A DNA stretch of 64,000 bases, taken from NCBI GenBank assembly GCA_021229015.1, contig CM037781.1, forward strand, positions 39,539,897 through 39,603,896, read 5' to 3'. Below the pieces are notes generated by a model. That model had not been told where the DNA came from, ran no database searches, and saw only the letters and a list, made by a program, of their open reading frames with translations. How positions within the stretch are numbered: position 1 is the first letter of the stretch; every line of letters begins with the position of its first letter. The translations under genes and the position numbers were made by a program. The stretch is from Solen grandis (lineage: Eukaryota; Mollusca; Bivalvia; Adapedonta; Solenidae). Shown in pieces: positions 29,746 to 43,700 of this stretch.

Positions 29746-30805
29746 GGTGAACCACTAGGCTAGCACAGCGATACACACTCACATGTACAATATCAGGGTC
29801 ATTTGTAGCTCCGTTCGGAGGTGTGTATAGGCAGCGGTAGATTGAGCCAATCGTCAACCTCTATTGTGGACTATCGGTCACATCCTACGGACTGATACGA
29901 TAATGCCACGGAATTTACCGATGTCCGAATGGAGGCTTCATGCTATTTTTATTCATAGGAACGACTATTTGATAATGAATAAATCATCTTTGTGAAAAAA
30001 GGAAAAGAAGCCCATGTAGCGATCAATATTTAATGTAGATAATATTTGGACCGATATATAAATGTTTAACGAGAACAAAAGATAAGGGACACATGTTCAC
30101 TTTGGTATCTTAAGTATAGGATTGATCCAAAATTATTAATACACGTATATAAGTAAAATCAATTTGTATCCACGATCATTATTCAACGATTGCTAGGAGG
30201 AAAAAACTTATATTGAAAACCTATAATGCATTGTATTTTATCATATAGTTTTTCCTAAACGCCTCAATATTTTTATAGCAATAACTTCCTTTGCTACGCC
30301 TCTGAAGTCATAAATCATAATGTATCCTATGCAAGAGTCGAACCTTTATCTTACAGATGCGAGTTCAGTGAGTACAAAGCGCCTTTCATATCCATAATCA
30401 TTTTAACATGCGACATAATTATACTGATCCAATGTTTTGATACGATTTAGAACAGAAGCAGTGACATTGTTTGTCGTTGAAAAATGACGGTATTGATGTA
30501 CTGTAATCGGAATTCTATAAGTGGCAGTATTCAGTCAAGTTTTTGACTTAAGTCAAAAAAACTTTTTTTTCTGATAGAGATTTTTTTTTCTGCTTTATCT
30601 TGATTAAATTTGGATTAAAAACCCAAGGTAGTAAATGTTTGTTCCTATGATCTTGTAAATAAGCTGTTTAGTTTGGGATTGAAATATTTCAGATAATATC
30701 GACTGTATCAAATTTATCAAAGTGAAAAAAATGCTTAAATGTTTCGTGGTACGGGTCCCTGTTAGCTAATCTATACATGGATTACTATAACCGTCATGTT
30801 GATTT

Positions 30806-31008
30806 ATAATCTAAATTGTGTCCCAGCACTTAAGGTAAGATACCTGTAATGGTTCCGCCACATTTCGGACAACTTAACCTCTACCAAGATAACCAAGGTA
30901 CCCTAATTAGGACACCTTGATTATCTCCGTGAAAGGCCATAAGGTCCGAAATGTAGCGGAACCATTACAGGTATCTTACCTTGAGTGTTGGGACACAATT
31001 TAAATTAT
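30806..31008. mobile_element. Foldback (hairpin) element, 65-bp arms
   Basis: The left arm at about 30806-30870 and the right arm at about 30943-31008 are inverted copies with few mismatches (GGTAAGATACCTGTAATGG against CCATTACAGGTATCTTACC; TGTGTCCCAGCAC against GTGTTGGGACACA). The middle contains further short inverted pieces. There is no ORF. It is probably a MITE, with no clear target duplication. Confidence 0.75.
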
Positions 31009-31142
31009 ATTTACAAGACAAAGGAAGACAAACTATTTCGTTTGTTAAAAGAAAAGGACGTTCTTATACCATAAGACGGAAAGCGTTGTTTGCATAACCA
31101 ATTTTTATTATATTTCTTAATGCGATTGTCACAACTTAATTA

Positions 31143-31143
<1 letters not shown>

Positions 31144-31186
<43 letters not shown>

Positions 31187-31190
31187 GCAA
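31144..31190. repeat. (CAA)n microsatellite
   Basis: About 15 CAA units with a final CAG. Confidence 0.9.
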
Positions 31191-32763
31191 AAACATATCT
31201 GCTTTCGTATGATGTCAATATATGAGCAATAGTTAATGTAATAGTGTTTGGAATTGGTTAAAAAAAAGATTCGTCGTTTAATCAGTCCGTCTTTCTGACT
31301 GATTACTGATTAATCAGTGCTATCTATACTAATACCTGTAAAATGTTAGTTCATAACAAGATTGTTATAAAATTTGAAACGCTAAATATTAAAATACAAC
31401 ACTAAAATTTGAACGACTTTGTTATTATATGTACTTTTTAATAATTCACAGTTTACAAGTAAAAATTACTGAAACAATGAAGTGCAGAAGACGGCGCCGA
31501 ACTATCGAATCAGAAATAAGTTATTTCATTACAAAAATCGCTTCTCTGTTTAAATTAATAACTTTGCTAATTCGTTGACAAATAAGAAATAATCATCAAC
31601 CGTGATTAATCAGCGCGGACTGCAATGAACTGCTTAATCAGTCCAACACTTATAATACTTATGCATCTTTTGTGGATAAGTGATATTAGTGACTTAAAAA
31701 CATATTTTGTACTTATTTTATTGAATATTGATTATCAGATAACGTCTATTCCTTACAACTTCTTCGTTGATTCTTTATTTTCTTTATGCCAGAGGAGCGA
31801 GGAGATTAAAAAAAAGACTTTCTAAAAGTTTACTTATATTAACATTTGAAATTGAGCTTATATTTGAGATATTGTGTCAGTTATGTACACTAGTTCATAA
31901 AGGATTGGTATGATTTGTAGGATAGGATTTGAACCCACAGCAATCGGAGACGGGTTATCATATGTCTCGTCTGAAAAACAAATCTCGTAACCGGTTGAAA
32001 CAAACATTAGACTGCACCATAAAGAGCCACTTCCCAGAACATGACTTTTTTACGCATTTTTATTTATTATTTATTTGCTTAATTATTTGCTATCTTATTT
32101 ATTCATTTATTGATAGTATAAAAGTAACATACGTATAAAACGGCCATTTTTAAAGTATATTTCATATGGCTATCTTCCATTTCTTTTTCGTTATCCAAGT
32201 AACTATGGAAATGATGGACTATTGTATATTTTAAAAACTTTGGAGTCCAATGGAGTCACATTATGTGTCACATATACCAACCTCTCTAGTTAACTTTAAT
32301 ATCAAACTATTTCATTTCCGATGATACAGCTACTCCATGTCTGTTTCAAATCAAAACTGCAAAATGTGTAAGTTATGATTTTTCCCTTATGAAACCGCAA
32401 TAAGGTTATAATCCGAAGTGAACTTCTCACGGGGTGTCCTTTTTTTTCGGGGGAAGCCAATATACTTTCAGAACTTTGCCGTGTTTCTCGATCCCGTCTG
32501 CTTCAGACAAGTCAGATGCTTGGCGGGGAAACCATATCTGTGCTGTAATTTCGAAAATCTTGCGCTAGCGACGTTTTACGATTTCTTAGAACTTGCTTCA
32601 GGGTGAGATATCATTAAAACCCATTTTCGGAAACCTTAGACATGTCTATTAATTTACCATATTACGTTCTGCTCAATTTCGTTTCCATCATTCGTCGAGA
32701 AGTGTCCAAACAAATTAGAAATCAAAAACGAGATATAGCCATAACGCATATTATCGAATTAAA

Positions 32764-32965
32764 ATGAATTTGGATAAAACTCAAGCCGAAACGCCGACTA
32801 GTTTTGACAAACCGCTTCAAATTTCGAATTTTGGAGCTAGCCCTGTGGGACGCCCCATCCAGGACAGCTGTGGGTATTTCGGACCAGTCGGCGAGCCTCG
32901 TGATGGCTTACATGAGGAGCAACACGGGAAAATGGACCGGGTAGAATACGGACTTCGGTACACAG
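32764..32965 (+). CDS. Candidate first coding exon of the EPB41L5-like gene
   Basis: An open stretch from ATG to a GTGAGG donor at 32966, encoding 67 codons plus one base. The upstream sequence is CpG-richer than the surroundings, as expected near a promoter. It ends in phase 1, which fits the next recognised exon (34741, starting with two bases of a split codon). The peptide itself (PTSFDKPLQISNFG...) does not resemble the start of known EPB41L5 proteins and is not a FERM F1 lobe. It could be a genuine divergent N-terminus, an alternative first exon or a chance ORF. Confidence 0.4.
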
Positions 32966-33687
32966 GTGAGGATTTTTATGTCTGATTTTTAAACATTTAT
33001 AAAAATGTATATTATCATTTCATGAATATATACAGTATTTACGAAATGGATTTAATTTGAACATGTGTGTATTTCAATCACAAAATGTCATGAAAATGCT
33101 TCTTTATGAATAATTGTTTATAAAAAAGAATATCACACAAAAATACACGTTTAGTAAATGTTATTTTATTATTATCATTATTTGGATGAGAAATTGTTCG
33201 TCTTTCTGCTTTATTTCTTTGACGCTCGCGTGCAGGAGACACTAATTGTAGCTGACGTAATCCTAAAAACATTACGACCACATTTCCTCGTATTATTCCA
33301 CAGTATCGCTTTCATTAAAGCACTCCTTAAAATTTTCATTTCGTTAAGGCTGCAGAGAACACTCAAATGAGTAATTAGGTTTAGATAATTGGAAATGACA
33401 TAAAACAATTGAATTATCCGGGGAAAAGAGCGGATCATTCAATAGTAATAAAATCACCCGGTAATTCACTTGATTCAATTTGCAGACGACATCGATATAT
33501 ACCACAAGTTTGCCTCATTTTAGCGTTTTTCCTGCTCAGAATTGCAGGTGAAAAGTTTGAAGATGTTTATTTTCAACGTATTTTTAAACTGTTTATATTT
33601 CTTCGATACGTGGGCGTTATGATAAAATCTCGCATATAGAAGTTTGCTACATTCTGGAATAAAATCATCATCAAGATTGTGTGACAT

Positions 33688-33712
33688 ATCATCATCATCA
33701 TCATCATCATCA
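33688..33712. repeat. (ATC)n microsatellite
   Basis: Eight ATC units in the intron after the candidate first exon. Confidence 0.85.
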
Positions 33713-33990
33713 TGTATAAGGAAGAAGAGGATTTTACATGAGGATGCATTTTCTGACGGTATTGTTTACACATAATGTAATGTAGCTTTTGTAAAAGTTA
33801 CACATTTCAACTATGTTTTATAGTTCTCTACATTATTTTCGTCGAAAGTTTTAGATTCATTGATTTTGGATTATATTAAATATATGTATCTCAGAGATAT
33901 TTTTTCCATTCCTTGTTTTAGTAATACGAGCTAAAGCTTGGCAGAGTGAGAATTTTGTGTCGTATTCTCGAATAATTTTTGTTAAGTGGC

Positions 33991-34232
33991 TTAACCCTTT
34001 CCCTCATATAGACTCATTTTGACGCACTCAGTAGGTACCACATAAATCCTGATCTGTAGAAAATCACAGTTAAACCTTTCCAAATTTAATTAAAAAATTC
34101 TCATTTCCAGACCACTGAGGAGCAGCGAACAGCATAAAACCTGATCAGCCTGCGAGTTACTCGCAGGCTGATCTGGTTTTATGCTGTTCGCATAGGTCTT
34201 TTCATGGTTTCCTCTATGAGGGAAAGGGTTAA
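33991..34232 (+). mobile_element. TTAA-flanked MITE, full copy
   Basis: Same structure as 392-633: TTAA on both sides, 14-15 bp terminal inverted repeats and an intact central hairpin of more than 30 bp (arms around GATCAGCCTGCGAG and CTCGCAGGCTGATC). It lies just before the first assembly gap. Confidence 0.9.
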
Positions 34233-34269
34233 CTTGGTAAAGATCTTAGAATCGCATGCTGTCTTAAAT

Positions 34270-34369
34270 NNNNNNNNNNNNNNNNNNNNNNNNNNNNNNN
34301 NNNNNNNNNNNNNNNNNNNNNNNNNNNNNNNNNNNNNNNNNNNNNNNNNNNNNNNNNNNNNNNNNNNNN
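34270..34369. other. Assembly gap (100 N)
   Basis: Exactly 100 N, the usual placeholder for a gap of unknown length. It lies where the FERM F1 exons of the EPB41L5-like gene would be expected. Confidence 0.98.
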
Positions 34370-34740
34370 AGGAAAACGACAAATACAAATGAATACTCAA
34401 CATAAAACATTAATACAATTAATTGTTACTAATTTAAAGTGAATACTTTGTCATGTTAAAATTTGACAATGTTTTGCTTGTTTGATTCCCATACACCTCT
34501 CCAGTGTTTTACAGACATGTATTCAAATAAATTTGCAGGCTACCAATAGCTACACTAGACGAATGGTAGTCAATGGTTGACATGGTTTACACAAAAAGAG
34601 CAAACAACTGGTTGTGAACAGTTGATCTAGCCATGAAAAGAAAAGATGGTGCTTAACATTTTACAGTTAAAAACTGGAAAGCTGCATTGTGTGAATGGCT
34701 TACACTTGTTTTATGTGTACTATTTGTGTTTACTTTTCAG

Positions 34741-37700
34741 TTGGTCCCCCTTACACCTTCCGGTTTCGTGTCAAATTTTACTCATCCGAACCTAACAATC
34801 TGCATGAAGAACTGACTAGGTATGCCATCTTTAACACCATGATGTAAAAAATTTTAATTATTATTTACATTGATTTTGATAGACATCAAATTTCCTTGAC
34901 ATCAAATTGTGTTGTCATTAAATTTTCATAAAAATTGTGTTTACATTGAATTACACTGATAGTAAACTGTGTAGATTTTTTTCCCCATTAAATTGTGGTG
35001 TCAGCCATAAAATTTTCATACATATTAAATTGTGTGGACCAAAAAATTCATTCACATGAACAGTAAATTTCTGTGTTAAATTGTTGAAATTAAATTTCAT
35101 TGAAATTAGATTTTTGTTGACATTATGTTTTCATGGGTACTAAATTTCATTTTTTGCTGGCATTAGATTTTCTTGACATTGCTTTTCATGACCATTTACT
35201 TCATTTTTTGTTGGCATTAATTTTTTTATATAAATTTTCATTCACATTAATTATTATTAAATCTGTATTAAAGATTATTTTGTCTGTATAAAATAGTTAA
35301 TGAGGAGAGCATGTGGTTTATTTATAAATTAAAGAACAACATTTTGAGGGTTGATATTCAAAGTAAAAGTCATCCTTTAATTCAGTGACAATTAGTCCTC
35401 CGTAATAGATGATTTCATGCTAATGGCTGATGTTGTTACATATATATACACATTCTTGTTCCTTTCATCTTTATTGACTGAATCTACAATTGCATATCAA
35501 TTCATTTGTCTCCCTTTTATTAACAAAAGCACAGATTCATTCTAGGAAATATAACAGATTAATATAATAGAAAAATAGTTTTATCAACTTTATTGATATT
35601 AATACCACTTGCTTTTTTCTCTCATTTTTGCATAGAATTGATAAGGAGCAACTTGCATGCATGAATTCAATCTCCTCTGTAATAAGGCTTAAGCATGCCA
35701 CTTTTTTATATTTCTTTTTACGCGATTTAGTCTCTAATTTATTGGTTAATCACCGTTTGGTAATGGAATCCTACATTTGTGGTTTATTTTCTGTCAGATA
35801 CCAGTTCTTCCTGCAGTTAAAACAAGACATCTACACGAACAAGTTGCCATGTCCGTTTGAGACATGTGTGGAACTAGCATCTTTTGCTCTTCAGTGTAAG
35901 TATATCATGAAACATGTAACACATAGTGACATTATCTACGTAAATGTGCAATTAGTTTTGCTTTTTTTTTTTTACTCTTTTTTTTTTTTTTTTTTTGGTC
36001 AAAGTTTTTTCTGATTGATGTATGTTCTTAAAAAGTGAAGTGGCGCCTTTGTAAGAATCCAGCATGTTGTCCTGTCACGTCACATCCTGTTTTAAAAAGG
36101 ATCAATACCATCATATTGTATACCTTCAGTGATTCTTCCTTGAACCTAAGAATAAATTAAGTTCACATTGTAATAGTCTTTATGTCTGCTATGATGTCAG
36201 TCCAACACTAAAATTACTGAAGAAATTTAAGTGAAAATACTGGCGCTGCAGTTTGTAGAAGATAGACTTAATAATTAAATACTTTGTAAATGATTCAATG
36301 TTCCAGCGGAACTAGGTGACTATGATCCAGAGGTGCACACACCGGGCTTTATCTCCGAGTTTCCGGTTTGTTCAGAAACAGACGGAGGAGATGGAGATCG
36401 AAATACTTGAGGGTTATAAGGGTGTCAGGTATGTGTCCGGGTAGGAATGAGAACGGCCATTTTTCCCTGTTGATTTTAATAGATCCCAAGTAGGGACCTA
36501 AAGATGAAAAATCTTTTCCCCAAATTTGATAAAAAATATTTCAAAATTTGATCTAAAATTTCAGATTTAAGTTTTTCTTCTAAACTAAGGATGAAACAGA
36601 ATAGAGAATGACCCCAATAATTATATCATTCATATGATATGAGTATAACTGTATAATTGATTTCTTGCACTCCGACCAAATCTTTTATTTGATAAATTTA
36701 AAAAAAATATATATATATTGGTAATAAAAAGGATAATAAATGTGATTTAAGCACTGACATCCACCTTTTGGCCAGCTAGGAAATGATCCTTCTTTATATC
36801 TTCTGAAATAAATGAGTTAAACTCATCCATGATTTAGGATTCACTATATTAAGACCTGAGTGAATCATTAATAGCTGTAATTGCATGTTTCGTTATCTTA
36901 TTTACTATAGATTACCTTATCAGTAAGTTTTGATGCTTATTTAACTTATGAATTATTCATTGTTTCTATTGATCCAGCCTCCTTTATCAAGAGAACAGAG
37001 CATACCGATTGTCCCAAGTACCCTCACTATAAAACTCTATTGAGTGAATTAACTGTAAAAAGCAATAAAATTTTCATTGGCATTTATATTTGGTGCATCC
37101 AGTTCCAAAAACATATTCATGAGTAACTATATTTTTGTGGATTATATAATATGATTATGATATTATATATAGTATTTAAGTTAAAAAATTTGTCAGGGTA
37201 CAAAACCATCCACGAAATCAATGAAAATCTTCACTCCTGAAAATTATTGGTTTTACAGTACCTAGAAGTGTACCCAAATACTCCCATATGCGAGAATTCT
37301 ACTCACCTTATTGGTCTTCAGTAGCCTAGTTGATGAATTAGGGCTACTATGATATTCACCTATGATTGTTGTTTCAGTGGAATGACACCAGCCCAGGCTG
37401 AACTGAATTATCTGAACAAGGCAAAGTGGCTAGAGATGTATGGAGTGGACATGCATGATGTCATGGTAAGTTGTTGCCTTGTTGACCACTGGTCTCATCA
37501 CTATGCACTGCTAATGTCAAAGAAGTACTGTTGACCATTGGGCACATATGCATCGCTAACGTCAAAGAAATTAAATCTTTTCCTTGCAGTATCACACATG
37601 TTTCAAATCACCAACTCAGTATGGTTTGTAAGTCTTCAGTCATTGACTTTCAGGAAAGCTTTGGCTCGATGTTCTTGAAAAACACTTCAGGCTCATAGTA

Positions 37701-40700
37701 TCTACTCAAAACTCCTGCATAAGCTTAACCCTTTCCCTCATTTAGACTCATTTTGACGCCCTCAGTAGGTATCACATAAAGCCTGATCTGCAGAAAACCA
37801 CAGTTAAACCTTACCAAATTTAATTACAAAATCCTCATTACCAGACAATAAAACCTGATCAGCCTGCGAGTTACTCGCAGGCTGATCTGGTTTTATGCTG
37901 TTCACATAGGTCTTTTCATGGTGTCCTCTATGAGGGAAAGGGTTAAAAGATGTTGAGAACACTGTTGATCATTCAGACATAGTTTAGCATGGTTATCATA
38001 CTTAAGTTTAGATTTGAGTATGATTTTCAATATCTTTGAGAACTTGGTGCCTGCTTGCAGATAAGATGAATATGGCCAAGTAAAGAAAAAATCTTTTCTG
38101 CTGGCATGGCAAAAAAAAAAAAAAAAAAAAAAAAATCAGGGTTAGTAAGTAGGCTTTTTCTTTCCTTTCTATTTTTTATTTGAAGATACATTATCATGTT
38201 CATGTAGTATTTACTGTGTTTATGTATATGAATCATAATTCTTTAATCTTGTGTCTTGTGATCATTTCTGTTCTTGTTCACTACATTGGTTATGAAAGTG
38301 GTCAGTATACTATCATGTAGATATTTCTGATCAATGCAGCCCCAACTGTTAATGATATGCACACAATGTTAGGTAGATGGTTATCTCCACCTGTATTCTG
38401 TATAATGTTCTGTGTATTTATAGCTAGGGGGGAGTGGACTTGAAACATGTGTATACATCAAGTGTATAAACAATCCATTTAGTAAATTGAGTTCAAAATT
38501 ATTGATAAAAAAAATCAATGGCTTCAAATGGGTGTTTTTCATATTATATTCTATATGCAATGTTCTTCATGGTATTAATTTTGGAATTTATGATTTTGTA
38601 CTTGTATTAACCTTGGTTTAATTTTGTTTATAGTTCTTAATTGCTTCTGTCACAGGTTACATGTACATTCTCTTGAAGGTGATATTCAAATTCATTTAGA
38701 TCTCTGTATTTTATCACCTTGGAAACTTCTCATGATAAGGTTGCGTTGATTATTTTCTGTTTCTGGTCATAATCAGATTAAGGCCTGATTTGAGAGAGAT
38801 ATTAATCCTTTGTCTAATGAATATGCATTTACAAACTTATGACTTAAGAATAGAATGTTAATTGACAGAATTTTAAATGATATTTGAAACAATGATTTCT
38901 TTTGCCTTGAGACTGTAGAATCTGAGCTTCAATATTGTATGCGCTAACAAAGGGAGACCCTGATCAGACAGGTCATGAAAGGATTTGACACTTAATTGAT
39001 CATAAATCAAGTTTAACTTTAAGTTAATATATTGAAGACAAACTGTTGTAAAGTAAGAGTAAGTTTTTTGTGTTGAACAAGTTGATAATGATGAATTCAC
39101 AGTAACCATAAAGAGTGAAATACGTGACTGATATATTTAAAAAAAAGTTAAAAGAATGGTTATGATGTCAGCCCATCTATAAATTCTGAAACTTGGTTTG
39201 TCGAATCATCCCATCTGTCTGGCCATCTGCCTACCTTTTGATTTTGTAAGCTTAAATCTTCACAAATGTTTTGATGGATTTCAATGAAACTTAATTCTTA
39301 AATAACACATCATTTTGAGATGTGCATGAGATGAGATTACTGGTATTTCTGTCAACATTTCCTTAGGAAGATAACTGGACTTTATTATTTATACATTTCT
39401 CTGATGAAAACAGTGTAATGGGGGTATTAATGTATCACTTTGGGGAAGCTCTAGTTATTCCCTTGCATAACAAGTTTTTTATAGGAATCAGGCACATTGT
39501 CCCAATGCATCATGTCAACTCCTGTTACCATAAGTTAAGTTGTTGAGTCAAGATGGTTAAGTGGGATATTCATTACCTTTATTGATAGCTCTAGCTTTAA
39601 CATGTTTTGCAATTAGTTCATTAACCCTTTCCCTCATAGAGGAAACCATGAAAAGACCTATGCGAACAACATAAAACCTGATCAGCCTGCGAGTTACTCG
39701 CAGGCTGATCAGGTTTTATGCTGTTCGCTGCTCCTCAGTGGTCTGGTAATGAGGATTTTACAATTAAATTTGGTAAGGTTTAACTGTGGTTTTCTGCAGA
39801 TCAGGCTTTATGTGATACCTATTGAGTGTGTCAAAATGAGTCTATATGAGGGAAAGGGTTAAGTCTTTAATAACATAAAAAAATGTTAAAATCAAAGGAC
39901 TGAGAGTCCTAATGATGAGTTAAGCTTAAACTGGAACAGTAAAGGAAAAAGTGTGGCTTGTAATTAGGAACCATTTCCCTCATCAAGTGGATCTTGTAGC
40001 TGTGAAGGCTGAATGACATAATTCTATTTGCCATATTTGTATTAGATTTACCAAGGACACATTATATGCCAGAGGTGTACTAACTTCTGCAATTCACTGG
40101 CTTATGTCACACAATTTCATTCATAGTATTTTCATTGATAATTTTTCCCATCTATGCAAACAGGCATTCATATATATTGCCCACTAGAAAGCATTGAATT
40201 TGGATATCCAGTATTGTCATTTTTGCATTCTGTTAATATATGTTACGTTGTTAACAACTCTACATAAAAATCAAAAAGCCTTTTATCCTGACTTTGTTGT
40301 TCTACAGGGTAAGGACGGACAGTTGTACCATCTTGGTCTCACACCTACGGGCATCCTGGTGTTCGAGGAAGACACAAAGATCGGGCTCTTCTTCTGGTAT
40401 GTACCAACACTGTTGATTGTACGCCCTTCCCACACACAAGAAGTACTGCTAGTGTGAACAAATACTGGTCATAGTCTCAAAGCCATTAGTTTTGACCTTA
40501 TAAAGTGTAGTGGAAAAAAGATAAAGATTTATATATATCTTACACTTAACTAATGTTACATAATGACATGGAATGATGTGGAGGTATTAATCATGTTTAA
40601 ATGACACTTCAAGTTTACACATACATGATGATGATACTTTTTTTGCAGGCCAAAGATGACCCGGCTAGACTTCAAGGGGAAGAAACTGACACTGGTTGTG

Positions 40701-43700
40701 GTAGAGGATGATGATGAGGTATGTTTATGTGTTTGGTAACATTGTTTGTTTTTCAGCTTGATATTTTCTGAAGCTCTAAAATCTCAAATTATGTTCATCA
40801 ATTTCTATTTCATGAATGTAAACTTCTCTTCTTTATGTCAGTAAGTCTTCTTTTGAGATATTTATTGAAGTGCTCTTTTACCTCCTCAATGATAGTCTTT
40901 CCTGTCTTAACTCCAGCAGCTTGCTATCAAGGTTAAAAGAAACTGGAAATAACTGCCAGTAACATGTCAGTTTTTAATGGTTATACAATTTCAAAATGGA
41001 GTGCTCTCAGCAAGATGGAATTAGCTTCAATGTAGCAGAAGTTTGAATTCACGTTCAGTGAAAACTGTGTTAGTAACCACCCATACAAATTAACCAACTT
41101 TTTATAATCAGTCAGCTTTAAGATTCTGTACATTTAAAAGATATGTGTGTTTTTCCAGGGTCGAGAGCAGGAGCACACGTTTGTGTTCCGGTTACCAAGT
41201 GACCGAGCATGTAAACACCTGTGGAAATGTGCTGTGGAGCACCACGCCTTCTTCCGACTGAAGGGTCCCGTCCAGGACAAGAACGCGAGACAGAACTTCC
41301 TGCGGATGGGGTCACGCTTCAGATACAGGTCAGAAAAAATGAACACATTTACGACTTAAAAAATATTAATATACTGAATTTGTTATATCAGAAATTGGTT
41401 CTATATAGGAATCTTGCTCATCAACATATAGACAAGGTCAGATGTGGGGAAATTAATCCCTTTTAGTGATTTTTCTTTGCTTTTCATACTGTGTAGAATA
41501 TGAGATACAATATTATATGAGCAAACAGAGGACCTCCAGATCAGACAGCTCCTGGAATGAGCTTTTCTGTCTTGGTTTGCTTTGTTGCCAAGATGTCAAA
41601 GCATATATATGAGGTAAAGGGTTAACACCAAAGTAAAGAAAATAAGTGCTTTGATAGGAGATTTAAATTGTTTACAGCCATGAAAGATAATGCTTTGAGA
41701 AATATCTAGTTTGATTTATCCAAGTAAGACCAATATTCAAAACCTAAGGCTCAAGATTGAGTGAGATTATCTTTTTATGTAGGAGGAAATAAAGAAAACC
41801 AGAACTATGAACTTTTTTGATGATTAATATATGTATATCTTTTGAATGTTCAGTCAGTAAATTCTACAAATTTTTGACAGTGGGAGAACGGAGTACCAGA
41901 CTGCATCAACAAATCGTGCAAGACGCAGTGTTAAATTTGAACGAACGGCCAGTAAACGATATTCACGGCGACCCACGTTTGAGAAGAGAGAAAGAGAAGA
42001 AGCCATGAAACGACAAGAGGAACGCCGAAAACGGGAACGAGAGAGAAAGGAGTAAGTATCATGTGATCTTATTCGTTACTTTTGCTTCGTCTGCTTGTCT
42101 TGAGGTAATTTGATATTCTCCTTATGCTCATTTGAAATGAGCAAAAAAATCTTGAGTTTTCCATAGCATCAACACTAATTCAGATACAATTTCAAAACTT
42201 GTGTTTTACATCTTTTGTATGTCTCAGTCTTTCATATTTTGTTACATCTAAAATGGGTAAGAATAATTAGCAGTGATTTCTAGACCGGGTTAAGAGTTTG
42301 ACATATTTTTCATATCCTTCATCACAATAGTTTCTGGAGAGTCTTAGATGTACCCTTATTTTACTAAGTTAAGCAGTGGTATGTAAGACTCAAGCGTGTT
42401 GTCCTGACCATCTTGTTTTACAAATAGTTTATTTTGTTGAGTTAAGGTCCTTCGGTGATAGCTCAAGTTTTTTCGTTGTCATTTTCTTAAACCCCATTTC
42501 ATAGAATGTTTGGCTATATAGAAATCACATCATGTCATATCCCATCTTATACTCTCATAACATGAACACAAGATGGGATACAGGGGTAGTAATGATCTTA
42601 AGTGATCAATCTGGTTTCAGATTATAACCTAATATTTCATATTCCAGAGCTAACAAAGTTGAGACAACCATTGGTGTTGAGCCTGCTCCTCGGACGGATG
42701 GTGTAGACACGCCTCCTCCAACACCCTCCAAACGGAAAAAGCCAGGCAGCCTTACCCTGGGCAATGGTGCCGCCACTGCTGGAGCCACTGGCTCCTTACC
42801 CCGGGGGAAACGGGAGAAATCTCCGACAGAGAGCACAGGCTCCTCCCCCTCTCCAGGGACCAGCAAGACTGTAGAGAAGAGTCTGAAAGGTGAGGACATG
42901 TCCAGGGAACTGGTTTATTAAAATTTATATGATAAAAGTCTTTGCACATGTAAAATAGCTTGATTTTTGTGATTTTTTTCTTTGTAAGCTTGTATAATGC
43001 AGTGAAGTGGATCACATTTTTGCAAATAAGAAATTAGTAGTTATAAGTATGACAGCATTCTTAAGACTAAGATCAAATTTGTTTGTATGAGGTTAAATGA
43101 AATGGGACCCCTGGGCCCTGATTTATTAATACCCTGAGTCTTTATTTTTGACTCAATATCAGGATTCTTATATGCGCATAAGCAGTAATTTTATAATGAT
43201 AATGTGACTGGATGTAGTATATGCCATACAAATATAACTCAATTTTTGCAGTGATGAAACATTTTGTCTTTCATTTGTCCCTATGACTGAAGTACTGTCA
43301 ATGAATGATAAACTGAAGCACACAAATCTTTTAAGAAAAAAAAAATTGTACTAGGGTTCCCTGTGTTCATGTGTCAGTCTGTCTGTCTATACAGAAGCCT
43401 CTGAGGAGGCTCAGGCCAGGTTGAAAGGTCTGGACCAGACTGCACCGGTGGTGAGTGTGAAACCCCCGAAGGACGTCAACACCTTCAAGAACAATCAGGT
43501 GAAGTTTGCCGGTGGTGCAGGCAAGATCCCTAATGATCAAATGAAGTGCAATATTTTAAAAGCAAAACGTGATGAAGAAATGAAAAAGACAGTTGAAGGT
43601 AAGTGGCCTGTGTTTGTATAGGTGTCATATGTTTGTCAGTATCAGTTTAAACACCTCTGCCACTAAGTGGAAGGGGCATATTTGTTTTACTCATGTGTGT

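Larger units (their letters stand above)
29746..32763. promoter_or_regulatory. Intergenic region between divergent ACMSD and EPB41L5-like genes
   Basis: About 3 kb separate the ACMSD start codon (minus) from the first candidate EPB41L5-like exon (plus). Both promoters should lie here. I recognise no core promoter motif. It contains a 203-bp foldback (30806-31008) and a CAA microsatellite (31144-31190). The segment from about 32400 to 32760 has more CpG than its surroundings and may be promoter or 5' UTR of the plus-strand gene. Confidence 0.45.

Noticed and set aside
34179..34403. ORFs running through the N stretch
   Set aside because: They cross an assembly gap and contain no known residues there.
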